From positions 1-25,160 of IMG/VR virus record IMGVR_UViG_3300023268_000004: 25,160 bases of DNA; one strand, written 5' to 3'. The notes under the pieces were generated by a model. It did not search any database. It was not told the origin of the DNA and saw only the letters and a program-made list of their open reading frames with translations. The translations under genes and the position numbers were made by a program. Within the stretch, counting starts at the first letter, position 1. Each line of letters opens with the position of its first letter. This DNA comes from a virus. This document shows positions 12,230 through 20,469 of this stretch, piece after piece.

Positions 12230-12357
12230 CTGACCTCGGCTGGTGGGCAATCTCCGGCGCTGCCCTCATGGATGCACTGAAGCGAGCCAACGACGGCGAA
12301 GACGCCGACCTGATCTACCTCGAGTTGTACGCGAACACGGAGACCAAAGATGCCTGA
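12226..12357 (+). CDS. Unknown 43-residue protein
   Basis: ATG 12226 overlaps the previous stop. MTDLGWWAISGAALMDALKR is followed by an acidic helix (EDADLIYLELYANTET). It is compact and soluble, and its end overlaps the next ATG by 8 nt. Unrecognised. Confidence 0.6.
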   Translation: MTDLGWWAISGAALMDALKRANDGEDADLIYLELYANTETKDA

Positions 12358-12595
12358 GGACGAACGCCTCGATATCGACCTTGCGGTGCGTCTCGGGTAT
12401 GCCCAGTATGCGGCGGCCGACAGTGAGGGTTACACCAACCTCCCCTTGGATCAGTGCGTGCTGCCCGTGAATCCGTTCACCCGTATCGGCCCCATCGTCC
12501 TGATCCGTGAACTTGTGCTCGACAGCAAAGGCAACACAATCAAACGGCGCGGCAAGCAGAAGCTACGCCGCAAAGTGCGACTCATCCCCGCATGA
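12350..12595 (+). CDS. Unknown 81-residue protein
   Basis: ATG 12350 has GGAG at 7-nt spacing. The N-half is acidic (EDERLDIDLAVRLGYAQYAA) and the C-half strongly basic (GNTIKRRGKQKLRRKVRLIP), so it could bind nucleic acid. No family is recognised. The stop overlaps the following ATG. Confidence 0.66.
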   Translation: MPEDERLDIDLAVRLGYAQYAAADSEGYTNLPLDQCVLPVNPFTRIGPIVLIRELVLDSKGNTIKRRGKQKLRRKVRLIPA

Positions 12596-12753
12596 CAGAA
12601 CCATCCGGCTATGACGGGCAAGGCGCGCCCCTCTACGCCCATGTGTACAGCCCGCTACACGAAGCCGCCACCACCGTCAGCCAACGCATCAGTGACGATG
12701 CTCGAGCCGCAATGATGCGGATGCTCGAAGCCAACGACAAGGACGAGAGCTAA
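12592..12753 (+). CDS. Unknown 53-residue protein
   Basis: ATG 12592 overlaps the previous TGA. The product MTEPSGYDGQGAPLYAHVYS leads to a helix (EAATTVSQRISDDARAAMMR) and an acidic tail. It stops 3 nt before the HNH gene. It is small and soluble, and supported by the overlap and codon bias. Confidence 0.6.
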   Translation: MTEPSGYDGQGAPLYAHVYSPLHEAATTVSQRISDDARAAMMRMLEANDKDES

Positions 12754-12756
12754 GCC

Positions 12757-13050
12757 GTGACGAAGTACGGCAAAGACTACGAACGGGAACGAGCCCGCTT
12801 CAAAGCCGAATGCGCCAAGACCAACGCACCCTGCTGGATATGCAACAACAGTAAAGGCCCCATCGACTACACCTCGCCTTATAGGCGGGGCACGCAACAG
12901 CCGTTGCTGTTCAACCTCGACCATGCCGCCCCTGTATCCCTCGGAGGCGAGAGCGCCAGGCCCGCCAACTTCCGCGCATCCCACTACGTCTGCAACGTCA
13001 GCCGCGGGAACACCACACGCGGACAGTTCCCCACATCGAGAGCCTGGTGA
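12757..13050 (+). CDS. HNH endonuclease adjacent to the terminase genes
   Basis: The 97-residue protein shows a CWIC pair at 26-29, the DH of the HNH motif at 55-56 (FNLDHAAPVSLGGES), Asn71, His76 and CN at 79-80, all in canonical order with CxxC zinc ligands. HNH proteins next to terminase genes help cut DNA for packaging in HK97-like phages, where HNH and terminase work together. That is the likely role here. The start is GTG 12757, 3 nt after the previous stop, with GAGAGC upstream. It ends 3 nt before the terminase-like fragment gene. Confidence 0.85.
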   Translation: MTKYGKDYERERARFKAECAKTNAPCWICNNSKGPIDYTSPYRRGTQQPLLFNLDHAAPVSLGGESARPANFRASHYVCNVSRGNTTRGQFPTSRAW

Positions 13051-13053
13051 CCA

Positions 13054-13425
13054 ATGCGTACCAGTGAAGAGACCCTGGCAAGCTCCGGCCAGCACGTCAT
13101 CATCCTCACCGAGACAGCGACCGAGCGACGCATGCTGCTCGACCAGGTGCAGCAGAGCGACGACATCATGCGCAGCAACCGCACACGAGGTGCCGAGCGC
13201 GTGACCTACCTCAGCGGCGGCAGCATCCAGTACATCCACGCACACAGCCACGGCATGCGCGGGCGGAACGCCGACGTACTCTCGGTCACCCCCATCCTGT
13301 ATGCCGATCGCACCGTGATGGACCAAGCGCTCCCATGCCTCGCAACATCACAGGTCGGACAAGTCATCATCCGACTCCAACCTTCCTCCGGTAGCGCCCG
13401 CAGCCACCCCGGCACCCCCACCTAG
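13054..13425 (+). CDS. Terminase-ATPase-like fragment, 123 residues, no Walker A
   Basis: The text resembles the segment of a terminase large subunit between the Walker A and motif III: QHVIILTETATERRMLLDQV, then RVTYLSGGSIQYIHAHSHGM and RGRNADVLSV at 70-78, where a terminase would have the Walker B strand, followed by CLATSQVGQVIIRLQP (like the coupling motif). There is no P-loop, and the acidic Walker B residues are missing (ADVLSVTPI). It could be a degenerate relic, or a partner subunit working with the complete large subunit downstream. Resemblance is by reading and is not proven. Confidence 0.6.
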   Translation: MRTSEETLASSGQHVIILTETATERRMLLDQVQQSDDIMRSNRTRGAERVTYLSGGSIQYIHAHSHGMRGRNADVLSVTPILYADRTVMDQALPCLATSQVGQVIIRLQPSSGSARSHPGTPT

Positions 13426-13466
13426 CGCATATACGACTCCGGACCTCCGGGGCGGGCGCTTTTCTC
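13424..13466 (+). terminator. Possible terminator before the terminase genes
   Basis: AGCGC pairs with GCGCT around an inner CCGG-acct-CCGG stem and is followed by TTTTCTC. The outer stem has a long interior. It lies between the terminase-like fragment and the next ATG at 13501, which has its own GGAGG site. Moderate support only. Confidence 0.4.
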
Positions 13467-13500
13467 TCCCCATCAGAAAAACGACCCGGCTGGAGGGCTC

Positions 13501-13734
13501 ATGGCGGTCCTGGGGTCGGTTGTCGCTGCTCTCGATGGGGCGGAGGTCTCCGGCTATCTGCGGGAGATCGCTGAGGCTCTCGCTGCGGCGATGGACGATT
13601 CCCCGAACGCGTCGACGGCGAAGGAATTGAAGGCGTTGATGCTCGATTTGGTGGGCGAGCAGGTCGAGCCGAAGGCGGATGTGGGTGATGAGCTTGCTTC
13701 CAAGCGCGCAGCTCGTCGTGCCGCCGCGAGTTAG
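13501..13734 (+). CDS. terS: Terminase small subunit (probable)
   Basis: The 77-residue protein directly precedes and overlaps the large subunit gene, the usual site of the small subunit. It is helical: VVAALDGAEVSGYLREIAEA, then TAKELKALMLDLVGEQVEPK and a DELASKRAARRAAAS tail of the kind seen in actinophage small terminases. It would bind phage DNA and regulate the large-subunit ATPase. The start ATG 13501 has GGAGG. It is small for the family (commonly 100 or more), so the call relies on context. Confidence 0.62.
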   Translation: MAVLGSVVAALDGAEVSGYLREIAEALAAAMDDSPNASTAKELKALMLDLVGEQVEPKADVGDELASKRAARRAAAS

Positions 13735-15166
13735 GTCCGTTCCGGCTTATTCGTTCACCTCTGGTGTCGAGGCTGTGGAGCTTGCTGAGTCTGTTGGGCT
13801 GAACCCTGATGACTGGCAGCGCGCCGCGGTAAACGACATTCTGGGCGAAGACGATCAAGGCCATTGGGCGTCGTTCGAGTCGGCCCTGCTGATTCCGCGC
13901 CAGAACGGCAAGGGGACCATCTTCGAGGTGGTGCAACTGGCTGATCTGTTCCTCTTCTCCTCGGCCCAGCGTGACTTCTTGGCCATCCATACGGCGCATG
14001 AGTTCAAGACTGCGCAGGAAGCGTTTCGGCGTCTTCTGTTCTGGGTGGATAACACTGATTGGCTTCGGAAGAAGGTCAAGCGGGTTTCTACTGCGCATGG
14101 CGAAGAGGGCATCGAACTTCTGAACGGTGCGCGGCAGCGGTTCTTGGCCCGTTCGAACGGGTCGGGGCGTGGGTTTTCCTGTGATCGTCTCGGATATGAC
14201 GAGGCATACAACTTGCCGGAAGAGACTGTGGCGGCGTCGCTGCCTGCCCTTTCAGCTCGACCTAATCCGTCCGTGATCTACGCATCGTCGGCGCCGCGCG
14301 GCGACCAGTACGGTCTGGTTCTGCGACGTGTCATGCGTCGAGGTCGACGTGAGCCCGAGGTCAAGGGCGGGGACATCCCAGAACCCGACAAGCATCTCTG
14401 CTACATCGAGTACAGCGCTGACCCGAAAGCTGATCTGGATGACCCTGCTGCCCGGCTGCAGGCAAACCCGGGCGCTTCATCGGCTCGTGCGGTTCCTTCG
14501 CTCGAGTACATGGAGAAGGAACGCGCCGGCATGTCCGAGGTCGCGTTCGCTCGCGAGCGTCTCGGAATTTTGGATGAGTCCGAGGGTGGGCAGGTTATTG
14601 AGGCTGACGCGTGGCTGAATGCGGCCGATGCGCTCTCTTCGCCGCTGGATCCGGTGTCTTTCGCTCTGGATGTGAACCCGGATTCGTCGTGGGCGTCGAT
14701 CGCTGTTGCTGGTCGTCGAGCTGATGGTCGAATTCACACTGAGGTTGTCGTGCGTGAGCGCGGCGTGGGGTGGGTTGTCGACCGGATCGAGGATCTGGTC
14801 AACAAGTGGTCCCCGAAGTCGGTGACGCTCGATGCGATCGGCCCGGCCGGTTCGTTGCTTCCACAGTTCGCTGAGCGCGGCATATCAATCGACATTGTTT
14901 CGATGACGGAGTACGGGCGCGCGTGCGGCGGGTTCAAGTCGATGATCGACGAAGACCGACTCCGCTACAAGGAGCAGTCGGGTCTTTCTGCTGCCCTTGA
15001 ATCGGCCCGAAAGCGCCCGCTGGGCGAGTCGGGCCTGTGGGGGTGGCACCGACGCGACACCACCGACATCACCCCGCTCGTTGCGGTCACATTGGCCACC
15101 TACGCCCACGCGCGAACCTCGGCACCTGCTGAGACGACTGATAACCGCATGTTCATTCTTCATTGA
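13679..15166 (+). CDS. terL: Terminase large subunit
   Basis: This DNA-packaging motor of 495 residues has an N-terminal ATPase: the Walker A is RQNGKG at 74-79 and the Walker B LGYDEAY at 171-177 with Asp174/Glu175. A C-terminal RNase-H-like nuclease follows: ALDVNPD (Asp331) and TLDAIGP (Asp385). It pumps DNA into the prohead and cuts the concatemer. ATG 13679 has AAGG upstream. ATG 13688 is an alternative. It overlaps the small-subunit gene by 56 nt, a normal arrangement, and is followed by the portal gene with a short overlap or 17-nt gap depending on start. Confidence 0.93.
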   Translation: MWVMSLLPSAQLVVPPRVRSVPAYSFTSGVEAVELAESVGLNPDDWQRAAVNDILGEDDQGHWASFESALLIPRQNGKGTIFEVVQLADLFLFSSAQRDFLAIHTAHEFKTAQEAFRRLLFWVDNTDWLRKKVKRVSTAHGEEGIELLNGARQRFLARSNGSGRGFSCDRLGYDEAYNLPEETVAASLPALSARPNPSVIYASSAPRGDQYGLVLRRVMRRGRREPEVKGGDIPEPDKHLCYIEYSADPKADLDDPAARLQANPGASSARAVPSLEYMEKERAGMSEVAFARERLGILDESEGGQVIEADAWLNAADALSSPLDPVSFALDVNPDSSWASIAVAGRRADGRIHTEVVVRERGVGWVVDRIEDLVNKWSPKSVTLDAIGPAGSLLPQFAERGISIDIVSMTEYGRACGGFKSMIDEDRLRYKEQSGLSAALESARKRPLGESGLWGWHRRDTTDITPLVAVTLATYAHARTSAPAETTDNRMFILH

Positions 15167-15183
15167 CTCCGATGGGAGCTGTT

Positions 15184-16542
15184 GTGCCGCTCTCTGACGA
15201 CGAATTGGTCCAGTTCAACAAGATGCGCGCGATTCTCTTGGCGACGCGCAAAGAAACTCGCATGTTGAACGACTACTACGAGGGTGTTCATCTGCTGCGG
15301 CAGTTGGGGCTCGCGATTCCGGAGGAGTTGAAGCGGTTCACCGTTCAGGTCAACTGGCCTCGGGTGGTTGTCGATGCGATCAAACGTCGTCTGATCGTCA
15401 CCGGGTTCCGCCGGCCCGGGTCCGATGCTGCAGACGATGACCTGTGGGGCATCTGGCAGTACAACAACATGGATGAGCGTGCCAGTTTCGCCCACACGGA
15501 CGCTCTCGCTTTGAAGCGTTCCTATGTGTGCGTCAGCACGAACGGCGAGGATCCCAAGTTCCCGCTGATCTCGGTGGAGTCGCCGGAGGAAATGATCGCT
15601 CTCCGCGATCCTCGCACTCACCGCATCGTCGCGGCGATGCGTATGTACGGCAAGAACGTGTTCGGATCGGACCGTAAGGTCACCCTGTACTTCCCGGACC
15701 GCACCGTGTGGCTGCAGTTGAACGATAACGGGCGCTGGGAAGACGAATTCGACCCCGACCCTCACGAGCTCGGCACGCCTGCCGTTGTGGCCCTGGTGAA
15801 CCGTGACCGGGCCACCCGGGTGACGGGAAGCGTCGCCGAGGGCGTGTCGGAGATGGCCGACATCATCCCGATCGCCGATTCCGCGTCCCGCGCACTCACC
15901 AATGCGCAGTTGGCACAAGAAACGGTCTCCACCCCCCAGAAGTTCGCTCTCGGGATGGCAATCACGGACTTCGTTGACCCTGTCACCGGCGCTCCGGTGC
16001 CGAAATGGGATGCCTACTTCGGTTCGGTGTGGGCCTCGGCGAATAAGGATGCGAAGATTGGCCAGCTTGAGGCTGCCGATCTGGGCAATTTCGAGAAGAT
16101 GATGAACATCTACGCCCGTGTCGGGTCTGGTGTGACTGGTCTTCCGATCGAGTATTTCGGGTTGAATACGCAGAATCCGCCGTCTGAGGCTGGCCAGCGT
16201 GCCGGTGAGACCCGGCTGATCAACACTGTTGAGGAACGTCAGGTGACGTTCGGCAGCTCGTGGGAGTCCGTCAACCGTCTCGTGCTGCGTTTCCGTGACG
16301 GGGAGTGGAAGCAAGATGCCCGCCGTCTCGAGACGGTGTGGCGTGATGCTGGCACCCCGACGCGCGCGCAGATCACCGATGCTGTGGTGAAGGAGTTCCA
16401 GGCTGGTCTGACCGACTGGGAGACCGCGCAGGAGTCTTTGGGGCGTTCCCCGGAGACGATCAAGCGCATGAAGGATCGTCGGGCGGCTGACACTGCGACG
16501 TCCCTCGGTTTCGGTGTTCAGGCGGCTAACGAGGCGGTCTGA
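15184..16542 (+). CDS. Portal protein (SPP1 Gp6-like)
   Basis: The portal forms the dodecameric ring at one capsid vertex through which DNA passes. The sequence fits the Gp6/DUF1483 portal type: an N-terminal helix (ELVQFNKMRAILLATRKETR, then YYEGVHLLRQLGL), a VNWPRVVVDAIKRRL stretch, and a C-terminal crown helix (TTDWETAQESLGRSPETIKR-like). The start is set at GTG 15184, which has GGAG 5 nt upstream. TTG 15163 and ATG 15172 are also in frame but lack it. Length is 452, normal for the family. It is translated as part of the terminase-portal-MuF line. Confidence 0.9.
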   Translation: MPLSDDELVQFNKMRAILLATRKETRMLNDYYEGVHLLRQLGLAIPEELKRFTVQVNWPRVVVDAIKRRLIVTGFRRPGSDAADDDLWGIWQYNNMDERASFAHTDALALKRSYVCVSTNGEDPKFPLISVESPEEMIALRDPRTHRIVAAMRMYGKNVFGSDRKVTLYFPDRTVWLQLNDNGRWEDEFDPDPHELGTPAVVALVNRDRATRVTGSVAEGVSEMADIIPIADSASRALTNAQLAQETVSTPQKFALGMAITDFVDPVTGAPVPKWDAYFGSVWASANKDAKIGQLEAADLGNFEKMMNIYARVGSGVTGLPIEYFGLNTQNPPSEAGQRAGETRLINTVEERQVTFGSSWESVNRLVLRFRDGEWKQDARRLETVWRDAGTPTRAQITDAVVKEFQAGLTDWETAQESLGRSPETIKRMKDRRAADTATSLGFGVQAANEAV

Positions 16543-17654
16543 TGACGACGATTGCGGAGCTCGCTGATGCTCGGCAGCAGCGTCTCATCCAGATCAACGA
16601 CACGGCCACGAACCGGACCCTTTCGGCTTGGAATCGGATCGACTACGACAATCTGGACGAGTCATGGGTTGATGTTGGTGCGGCGATAGTGGAGCAGGTC
16701 ACTGCAGCCCAGTTCGCATCCGTCCAGGGCTCTACCCGGTATGCGGCGAACGTTGCGACGGTGCATGACTTCACCGGTGACCGGTCGATGGTCATCCCGG
16801 AGGCTTTCGCCGGCGTGGATGGTGTTGGTCGTGAGGTTGAAGGTGTCCTTTACGGTGCTGTGACGACGACGAAAACAGCGGTTGGTGCAGGCCTTGGCCG
16901 CACACAGTCGCTCGAGACTGGTGCTGCGTACCTGGCGTCGATCGTGAAGACGTTGATCGCCGACAAAGCCCGTTCTGGCGACATGGTTGCGGCGACCGGC
17001 AAAGGTTTCACCCACTATGTGCGGGTCGTCAACGCGGGCGCATGCTCACGGTGCGCAATCCTCGCGGGCATCTCGTCGTACGAGAGGGCGTTCAAACGTC
17101 ACCCGGCATGCCACTGCACCGCCGCACCGGTCGTGGACGGCAATACGACTGGCCTGTTCTCCTCCCCGGAAGAGTATTTCGATTCCCTTTCGGAGGCTGA
17201 GCAAGAGCGGGTGTTCACGAAAGCGGGTGCCCAGTCCATTCGGGACGGGGCCGAACCGTCGAAGGTCGTTTCTGCTCGCCGTGGAGCTCGGGGCATCGGC
17301 TATTCGAACGCAATCGGCGGCACACGGCAGCTCGGATATCCCCGCGGCAGGTTCGTGAAGACCACTATCGGGCGCCGCCCGGACGGCGCACCGGTTCAGG
17401 TGTACACGACCTCTGAGGGCACCACCGGGCGCGGCGCGTTTGGGTCACGTTCCCGCGGTCGCGTGCGGCTCATGCCCGAATCGATCAACGAGATAGCCGG
17501 GGAGGATCTAGCTCTGCGTCAGGCATTCCTCCGCGATGCCGGGTACATGACCACGCCACGCCTCACCCCACATGCCCTGCTCGAGCAGCAGCGCGCCGAC
17601 CGAATTCTGGTCGATCGAGCCACCCGGAAGTTCAACAACTTCTATCTCGGGTAA
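16542..17654 (+). CDS. MuF-like minor capsid / head morphogenesis protein
   Basis: The 370-residue protein has the MuF hallmark after the N-terminal helical part: VNAGACSRCAILAG (Cys168, Cys171) and FKRHPACHCTAAPV (Cys190, Cys192). It sits directly after the portal gene (1-nt overlap), which is where MuF proteins are found. It is likely a few-copy internal head protein that joins the portal. The C-part (after 200) is less conserved, with a GTTGRGAFGSRSRGRV stretch. Start ATG 16542 has GAGG 7 nt upstream. Confidence 0.88.
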   Translation: MTTIAELADARQQRLIQINDTATNRTLSAWNRIDYDNLDESWVDVGAAIVEQVTAAQFASVQGSTRYAANVATVHDFTGDRSMVIPEAFAGVDGVGREVEGVLYGAVTTTKTAVGAGLGRTQSLETGAAYLASIVKTLIADKARSGDMVAATGKGFTHYVRVVNAGACSRCAILAGISSYERAFKRHPACHCTAAPVVDGNTTGLFSSPEEYFDSLSEAEQERVFTKAGAQSIRDGAEPSKVVSARRGARGIGYSNAIGGTRQLGYPRGRFVKTTIGRRPDGAPVQVYTTSEGTTGRGAFGSRSRGRVRLMPESINEIAGEDLALRQAFLRDAGYMTTPRLTPHALLEQQRADRILVDRATRKFNNFYLG

Positions 17655-17748
17655 CCACACTTCCTGGCCGCACGGACAGGACGACTCACCATCTATGCCG
17701 AAGGCCGCACGGCCGCTATTTGGCGATCCCGCACGGGAAGGAACAGCA

Positions 17749-18252
17749 ATGCCAGACCCCATCGCCCCGGAGAGCACTCCTACGGCCGTCGCCGCACCCG
17801 CACCTGCCGCCACACCAGAGCCCCCCGCCGTTCCTGCACAGGAAACGACGGACTGGAAGTCGGAAGCGCGTAAGTGGGAGGACCGCGCCAAGGAGAACAA
17901 ATCCGCGGCGGAAGAGCTCGCGTCCATCAAGGAAGCGCAGAAAACCGAGCAGCAGAAGCTCGAGGATCGCGCCGCCGCCGCCGAGAAAAAGGCGGAAGAA
18001 AACGCGAAAGACGCACTCCGCGCACGGGTCGCCCTGGAAAAGGGCCTCACCCCCGCGCAGGAGAAGCGTCTCATCGGCACCACCCGTGAGGAACTTCTTG
18101 CGGACGCCGACCAACTGCTCACGGACCTTGGCAAACCTGCACCGAAAACGCCAGTGCCCGACCCGTCGTTGGGGCCGAAGAACGAAGCCAAGACGGCATC
18201 GGTCGGAGCCGGGCGTGACCTGTTCAACCTCACACGCAAAAAGACTTCCTAG
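17749..18252 (+). CDS. Scaffolding protein
   Basis: This 167-residue protein has the composition of phage scaffolds: a Pro/Ala-rich N-terminus (ESTPTAVAAPAPAATPEPPA), a long charged coiled coil at about 33-95 (KWEDRAKENKSAAEELASIK), and a C-terminal region ending basic (LFNLTRKKTS). It is expected to organise capsid assembly and then be removed. Start ATG 17749 is decided by AAGGA 6 nt upstream, although the frame is open from earlier ATGs. Its place between MuF and decoration/capsid genes is typical. Confidence 0.85.
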   Translation: MPDPIAPESTPTAVAAPAPAATPEPPAVPAQETTDWKSEARKWEDRAKENKSAAEELASIKEAQKTEQQKLEDRAAAAEKKAEENAKDALRARVALEKGLTPAQEKRLIGTTREELLADADQLLTDLGKPAPKTPVPDPSLGPKNEAKTASVGAGRDLFNLTRKKTS

Positions 18253-18263
18253 AAGGGAACATC

Positions 18264-18656
18264 ATGCCTCGTATTCGTACTGAGAACATCGGCACTGGTG
18301 ACCAGTCCTGGCTCGGGTCCACCCACGGTCTGCGCAACGCGCGCACCGAGGTCCTCGACATCTCGACGTTCACCGCCGGTACGCACTACCCGAACGGTTA
18401 CATCCCGTCCGGTTTCCCCGTCGCCATCGTCGGCGGAATGCTCGTGCCTTACGACGTCACCGTTGGCACCGTCACCGGTGCCGGCATCCTCGCCGGGCAC
18501 CTCCTCACCGACCAGCAGGTCGTCGGCACCACGGACTTCGCAGTCCCCGTGCTCGACCACGGTCGCGTGAAGGCGGCGAAGATCGCCACCCTCGCGATGA
18601 TCGGCTTCGTGAAGCCGATCGCCGCGAAGTCCGCCACGACCATCGTCTACATCTAA
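18264..18656 (+). CDS. Capsid decoration protein
   Basis: The 130-residue protein starts MPRIRTENIGTGDQSWLGST and is beta-rich (FPVAIVGGMLVPYDVTVGTV), matching small head-decoration (lambda gpD-like) proteins that lie just upstream of the major capsid gene. It would bind the outside of the expanded head and stabilise it. ATG 18264 has AAGGG, and the gene ends 13 nt before the capsid start, which has a strong AAGGAGG. Confidence 0.85.
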   Translation: MPRIRTENIGTGDQSWLGSTHGLRNARTEVLDISTFTAGTHYPNGYIPSGFPVAIVGGMLVPYDVTVGTVTGAGILAGHLLTDQQVVGTTDFAVPVLDHGRVKAAKIATLAMIGFVKPIAAKSATTIVYI

Positions 18657-18669
18657 GGAGGGATGAACA

Positions 18670-19707
18670 ATGGCACTCTGGACCGACATCATCGACCCGG
18701 CCGAACTCACCGGCTACGCCCGCGCATCCCTCGCTGACTACGAGGCCACCCGCGGCACCCTCGCCCAGTACCTCCCCAACCGGGAAGTTGCTGACGTGGT
18801 TGTCCGCTTCGTCGCAGGCTCCACCGGCCTCGTGGAAGCTGCACAGTTCCGCGCGTACGACGCAGAGCCCGAGGTGGGCAAGGCCCGCCCCGGCAAGCGC
18901 GTCACCCTGGAACTCCCGGCGCTGGGGCAGAACATCCCCATCTCCGAGTACCAGCAGCTTCGCAGCCGCAACGCCGAAGAGGATCAGGTTCGCGTCGCGC
19001 TCCTGAACACCACCGACCAGGTGGTTCGTGCGGTCGCTGACGCGATCGAGCGACTTCGCGGTACGGTCATCGCGACCGGCAAGGCAACCATCACCGCATC
19101 GACCGGTGCCGTGTTCTCCGACGACGACTTCGGTCGCTCCGCAGGGCACACCGTCACCGCCGCATCGCCGTGGTCCACCGCCTCGGTGTCGCGCCTCACG
19201 GATCTGACCACATGGTCGGACACGTACCTGGCCGACAACGGCGTGGCACCTGGCGAAATCGTCATGTCCACCCGTGTGCTTCGTGCACTCGCGGCTGGCA
19301 CCGAGTTCCAGACGCAGCTGCTCAACGGCGGCGCACGTCCGGCAACCCGGACCGATGTGGACGCGATCATCGCGGGTGCAGGTCTGCCCCCGATCCGCCT
19401 CTACGACCGTCGTGTCAACGTCAACGGCACCTCCACCAAGGTGCTGCCCGACGACCGCCTGTTCTTCCTCCCCGCCGCGGTGGGAACGGACGACTGGCAG
19501 GGCACCGAGCTTGGTGCGACGTTCTGGGGTCAGACCCTCACGTCCACCGACCCGACCTACGGCATCGCCCCGGTCGACCAGCCGGGCATCGTCGTCGGCG
19601 CCTACAAGGGGGAGAAGCCGCCGCTGATCGCCGAGGTCATCTCCGACGCGATCGCACTGCCGGTTCTCGCCAACGCAGATTTGAGTTTTAGCGCCGATGT
19701 GCTCTGA
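18670..19707 (+). CDS. Major capsid protein
   Basis: This is an HK97-fold major capsid protein of 345 residues, the size seen in related actinophages. It includes NREVADVVVRFVAGSTGLVE, PELPALGQNIPISEYQQLRS-like text and FFLPAAVGTDDWQGTELGAT towards the C-end. It forms the capsid shell around the scaffold. The ribosome site AAGGAGG at 8 nt is the best seen in the window, in line with a highly made protein. A strong terminator (19741-19774) follows. Confidence 0.93.
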   Translation: MALWTDIIDPAELTGYARASLADYEATRGTLAQYLPNREVADVVVRFVAGSTGLVEAAQFRAYDAEPEVGKARPGKRVTLELPALGQNIPISEYQQLRSRNAEEDQVRVALLNTTDQVVRAVADAIERLRGTVIATGKATITASTGAVFSDDDFGRSAGHTVTAASPWSTASVSRLTDLTTWSDTYLADNGVAPGEIVMSTRVLRALAAGTEFQTQLLNGGARPATRTDVDAIIAGAGLPPIRLYDRRVNVNGTSTKVLPDDRLFFLPAAVGTDDWQGTELGATFWGQTLTSTDPTYGIAPVDQPGIVVGAYKGEKPPLIAEVISDAIALPVLANADLSFSADVL

Positions 19708-19740
19708 CCCAAATAGTCGGTAGCTCGGATTAAACTGAGC

Positions 19741-19774
19741 GGGCCGGGAAGTTGTTTCAGCAACGTCCCGGCCC
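19741..19774 (+). terminator. Strong hairpin after the major capsid gene
   Basis: GGGCCGGGA pairs with TCCCGGCCC (9 bp), then after an A/G mismatch GTTG pairs with CAAC, closing a 6-nt TTTCAG loop. It begins 33 nt after the capsid stop, with no long T-run. It likely reduces read-through from the very active capsid gene or stabilises its mRNA. Confidence 0.75.
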
Positions 19775-19780
19775 TAGCCG

Positions 19781-19807
19781 AACCTGTGTGAGAGGTCCAA
19801 CCTGTGT
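19781..19807 (+). repeat. 9-bp direct repeat before the HNH gene
   Basis: AACCTGTGT occurs at 19781-19789 and 19799-19807, the second copy covering the HNH start codon. It could be a remnant of insertion of the HNH gene or a chance repeat. Confidence 0.4.
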
Positions 19808-20469
19808 CAAATAGTACTGATGTTCCCGCTGGCCTGAAACGGTGCTCACGGTGCCGAGAAAATAAGCCATTCGAGTCGTTCTCCCCGTGGAAGCGGGCGA
19901 AGGATGGCAGGTATAACTACTGCCGACCCTGCGCTGCCGATATTGCCCGCATAGCCAATGCCGATCCAGAGGTTCGCGCGCGAAAAGCGGCGTACCAACG
20001 TGCTCGGCGTTCCAACCCGGCCAAAGCGCAGGCTGACCGTGAAACTTCCGCGCAATGGAAGATAAGCAATCCAGAGCGTGCCCGCGCTCACAACTCAACG
20101 CCCTCGAAAGTCGCAAATAACGCCGCGTGGAACGCCGCGAACCGCGAGAAGAGGTTGGGTTATGTGCGCGCGTATCAGGAGCGCAACCCCGAAATTGGCA
20201 AGGTGGCGCAGCAGCGACGTCGTGCTCGCAAACTCGACACTGACGACAGCCTCACCCATGCCCAGTGGTTGACCATTCTGGATGAGTTCCGCCATTCCTG
20301 CGCATATTGCCTCCGTTCCGAAATCCCGATGCAGCAGGAGCACATGACACCGCTTGCCCGTGGAGGTAAGCACGATCGCTTCAATGTGATCCCATCGTGT
20401 GGCCCTTGCAATTACAAAAAGCACACGAGAGACCTTCTCGAATTCTTAGCCGTTGGAGGCAAAGCATGA
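19804..20469 (+). CDS. Free-standing HNH (homing-type) endonuclease between capsid and connector genes
   Basis: The 221-residue protein has an N-terminal zinc ribbon (C14xxC17, C40xxC43: KRCSRCRENKPFESFSPWKR), a basic coiled region, and a C-terminal HNH nuclease: CAYC at 166-169, EHMTPLARGGKHDRFNVIPS (His180, Asn194) and CGPCNYKK. It interrupts the conserved head gene order, with an AT-richer, less biased codon use (AAT, AGT, AAA). This is the profile of a homing endonuclease gene lodged beside the capsid gene. It starts at GTG 19804 with AGAGG at 8-nt spacing. Confidence 0.88.
   Translation: MSNSTDVPAGLKRCSRCRENKPFESFSPWKRAKDGRYNYCRPCAADIARIANADPEVRARKAAYQRARRSNPAKAQADRETSAQWKISNPERARAHNSTPSKVANNAAWNAANREKRLGYVRAYQERNPEIGKVAQQRRRARKLDTDDSLTHAQWLTILDEFRHSCAYCLRSEIPMQQEHMTPLARGGKHDRFNVIPSCGPCNYKKHTRDLLEFLAVGGKA

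Noticed and set aside
15160-16314. Minus-strand 384-residue open frame
   Set aside because: It is opposite the portal gene, whose frame and ribosome site are clear. The minus translation is Arg/His/Val-rich and has no recognisable domain.
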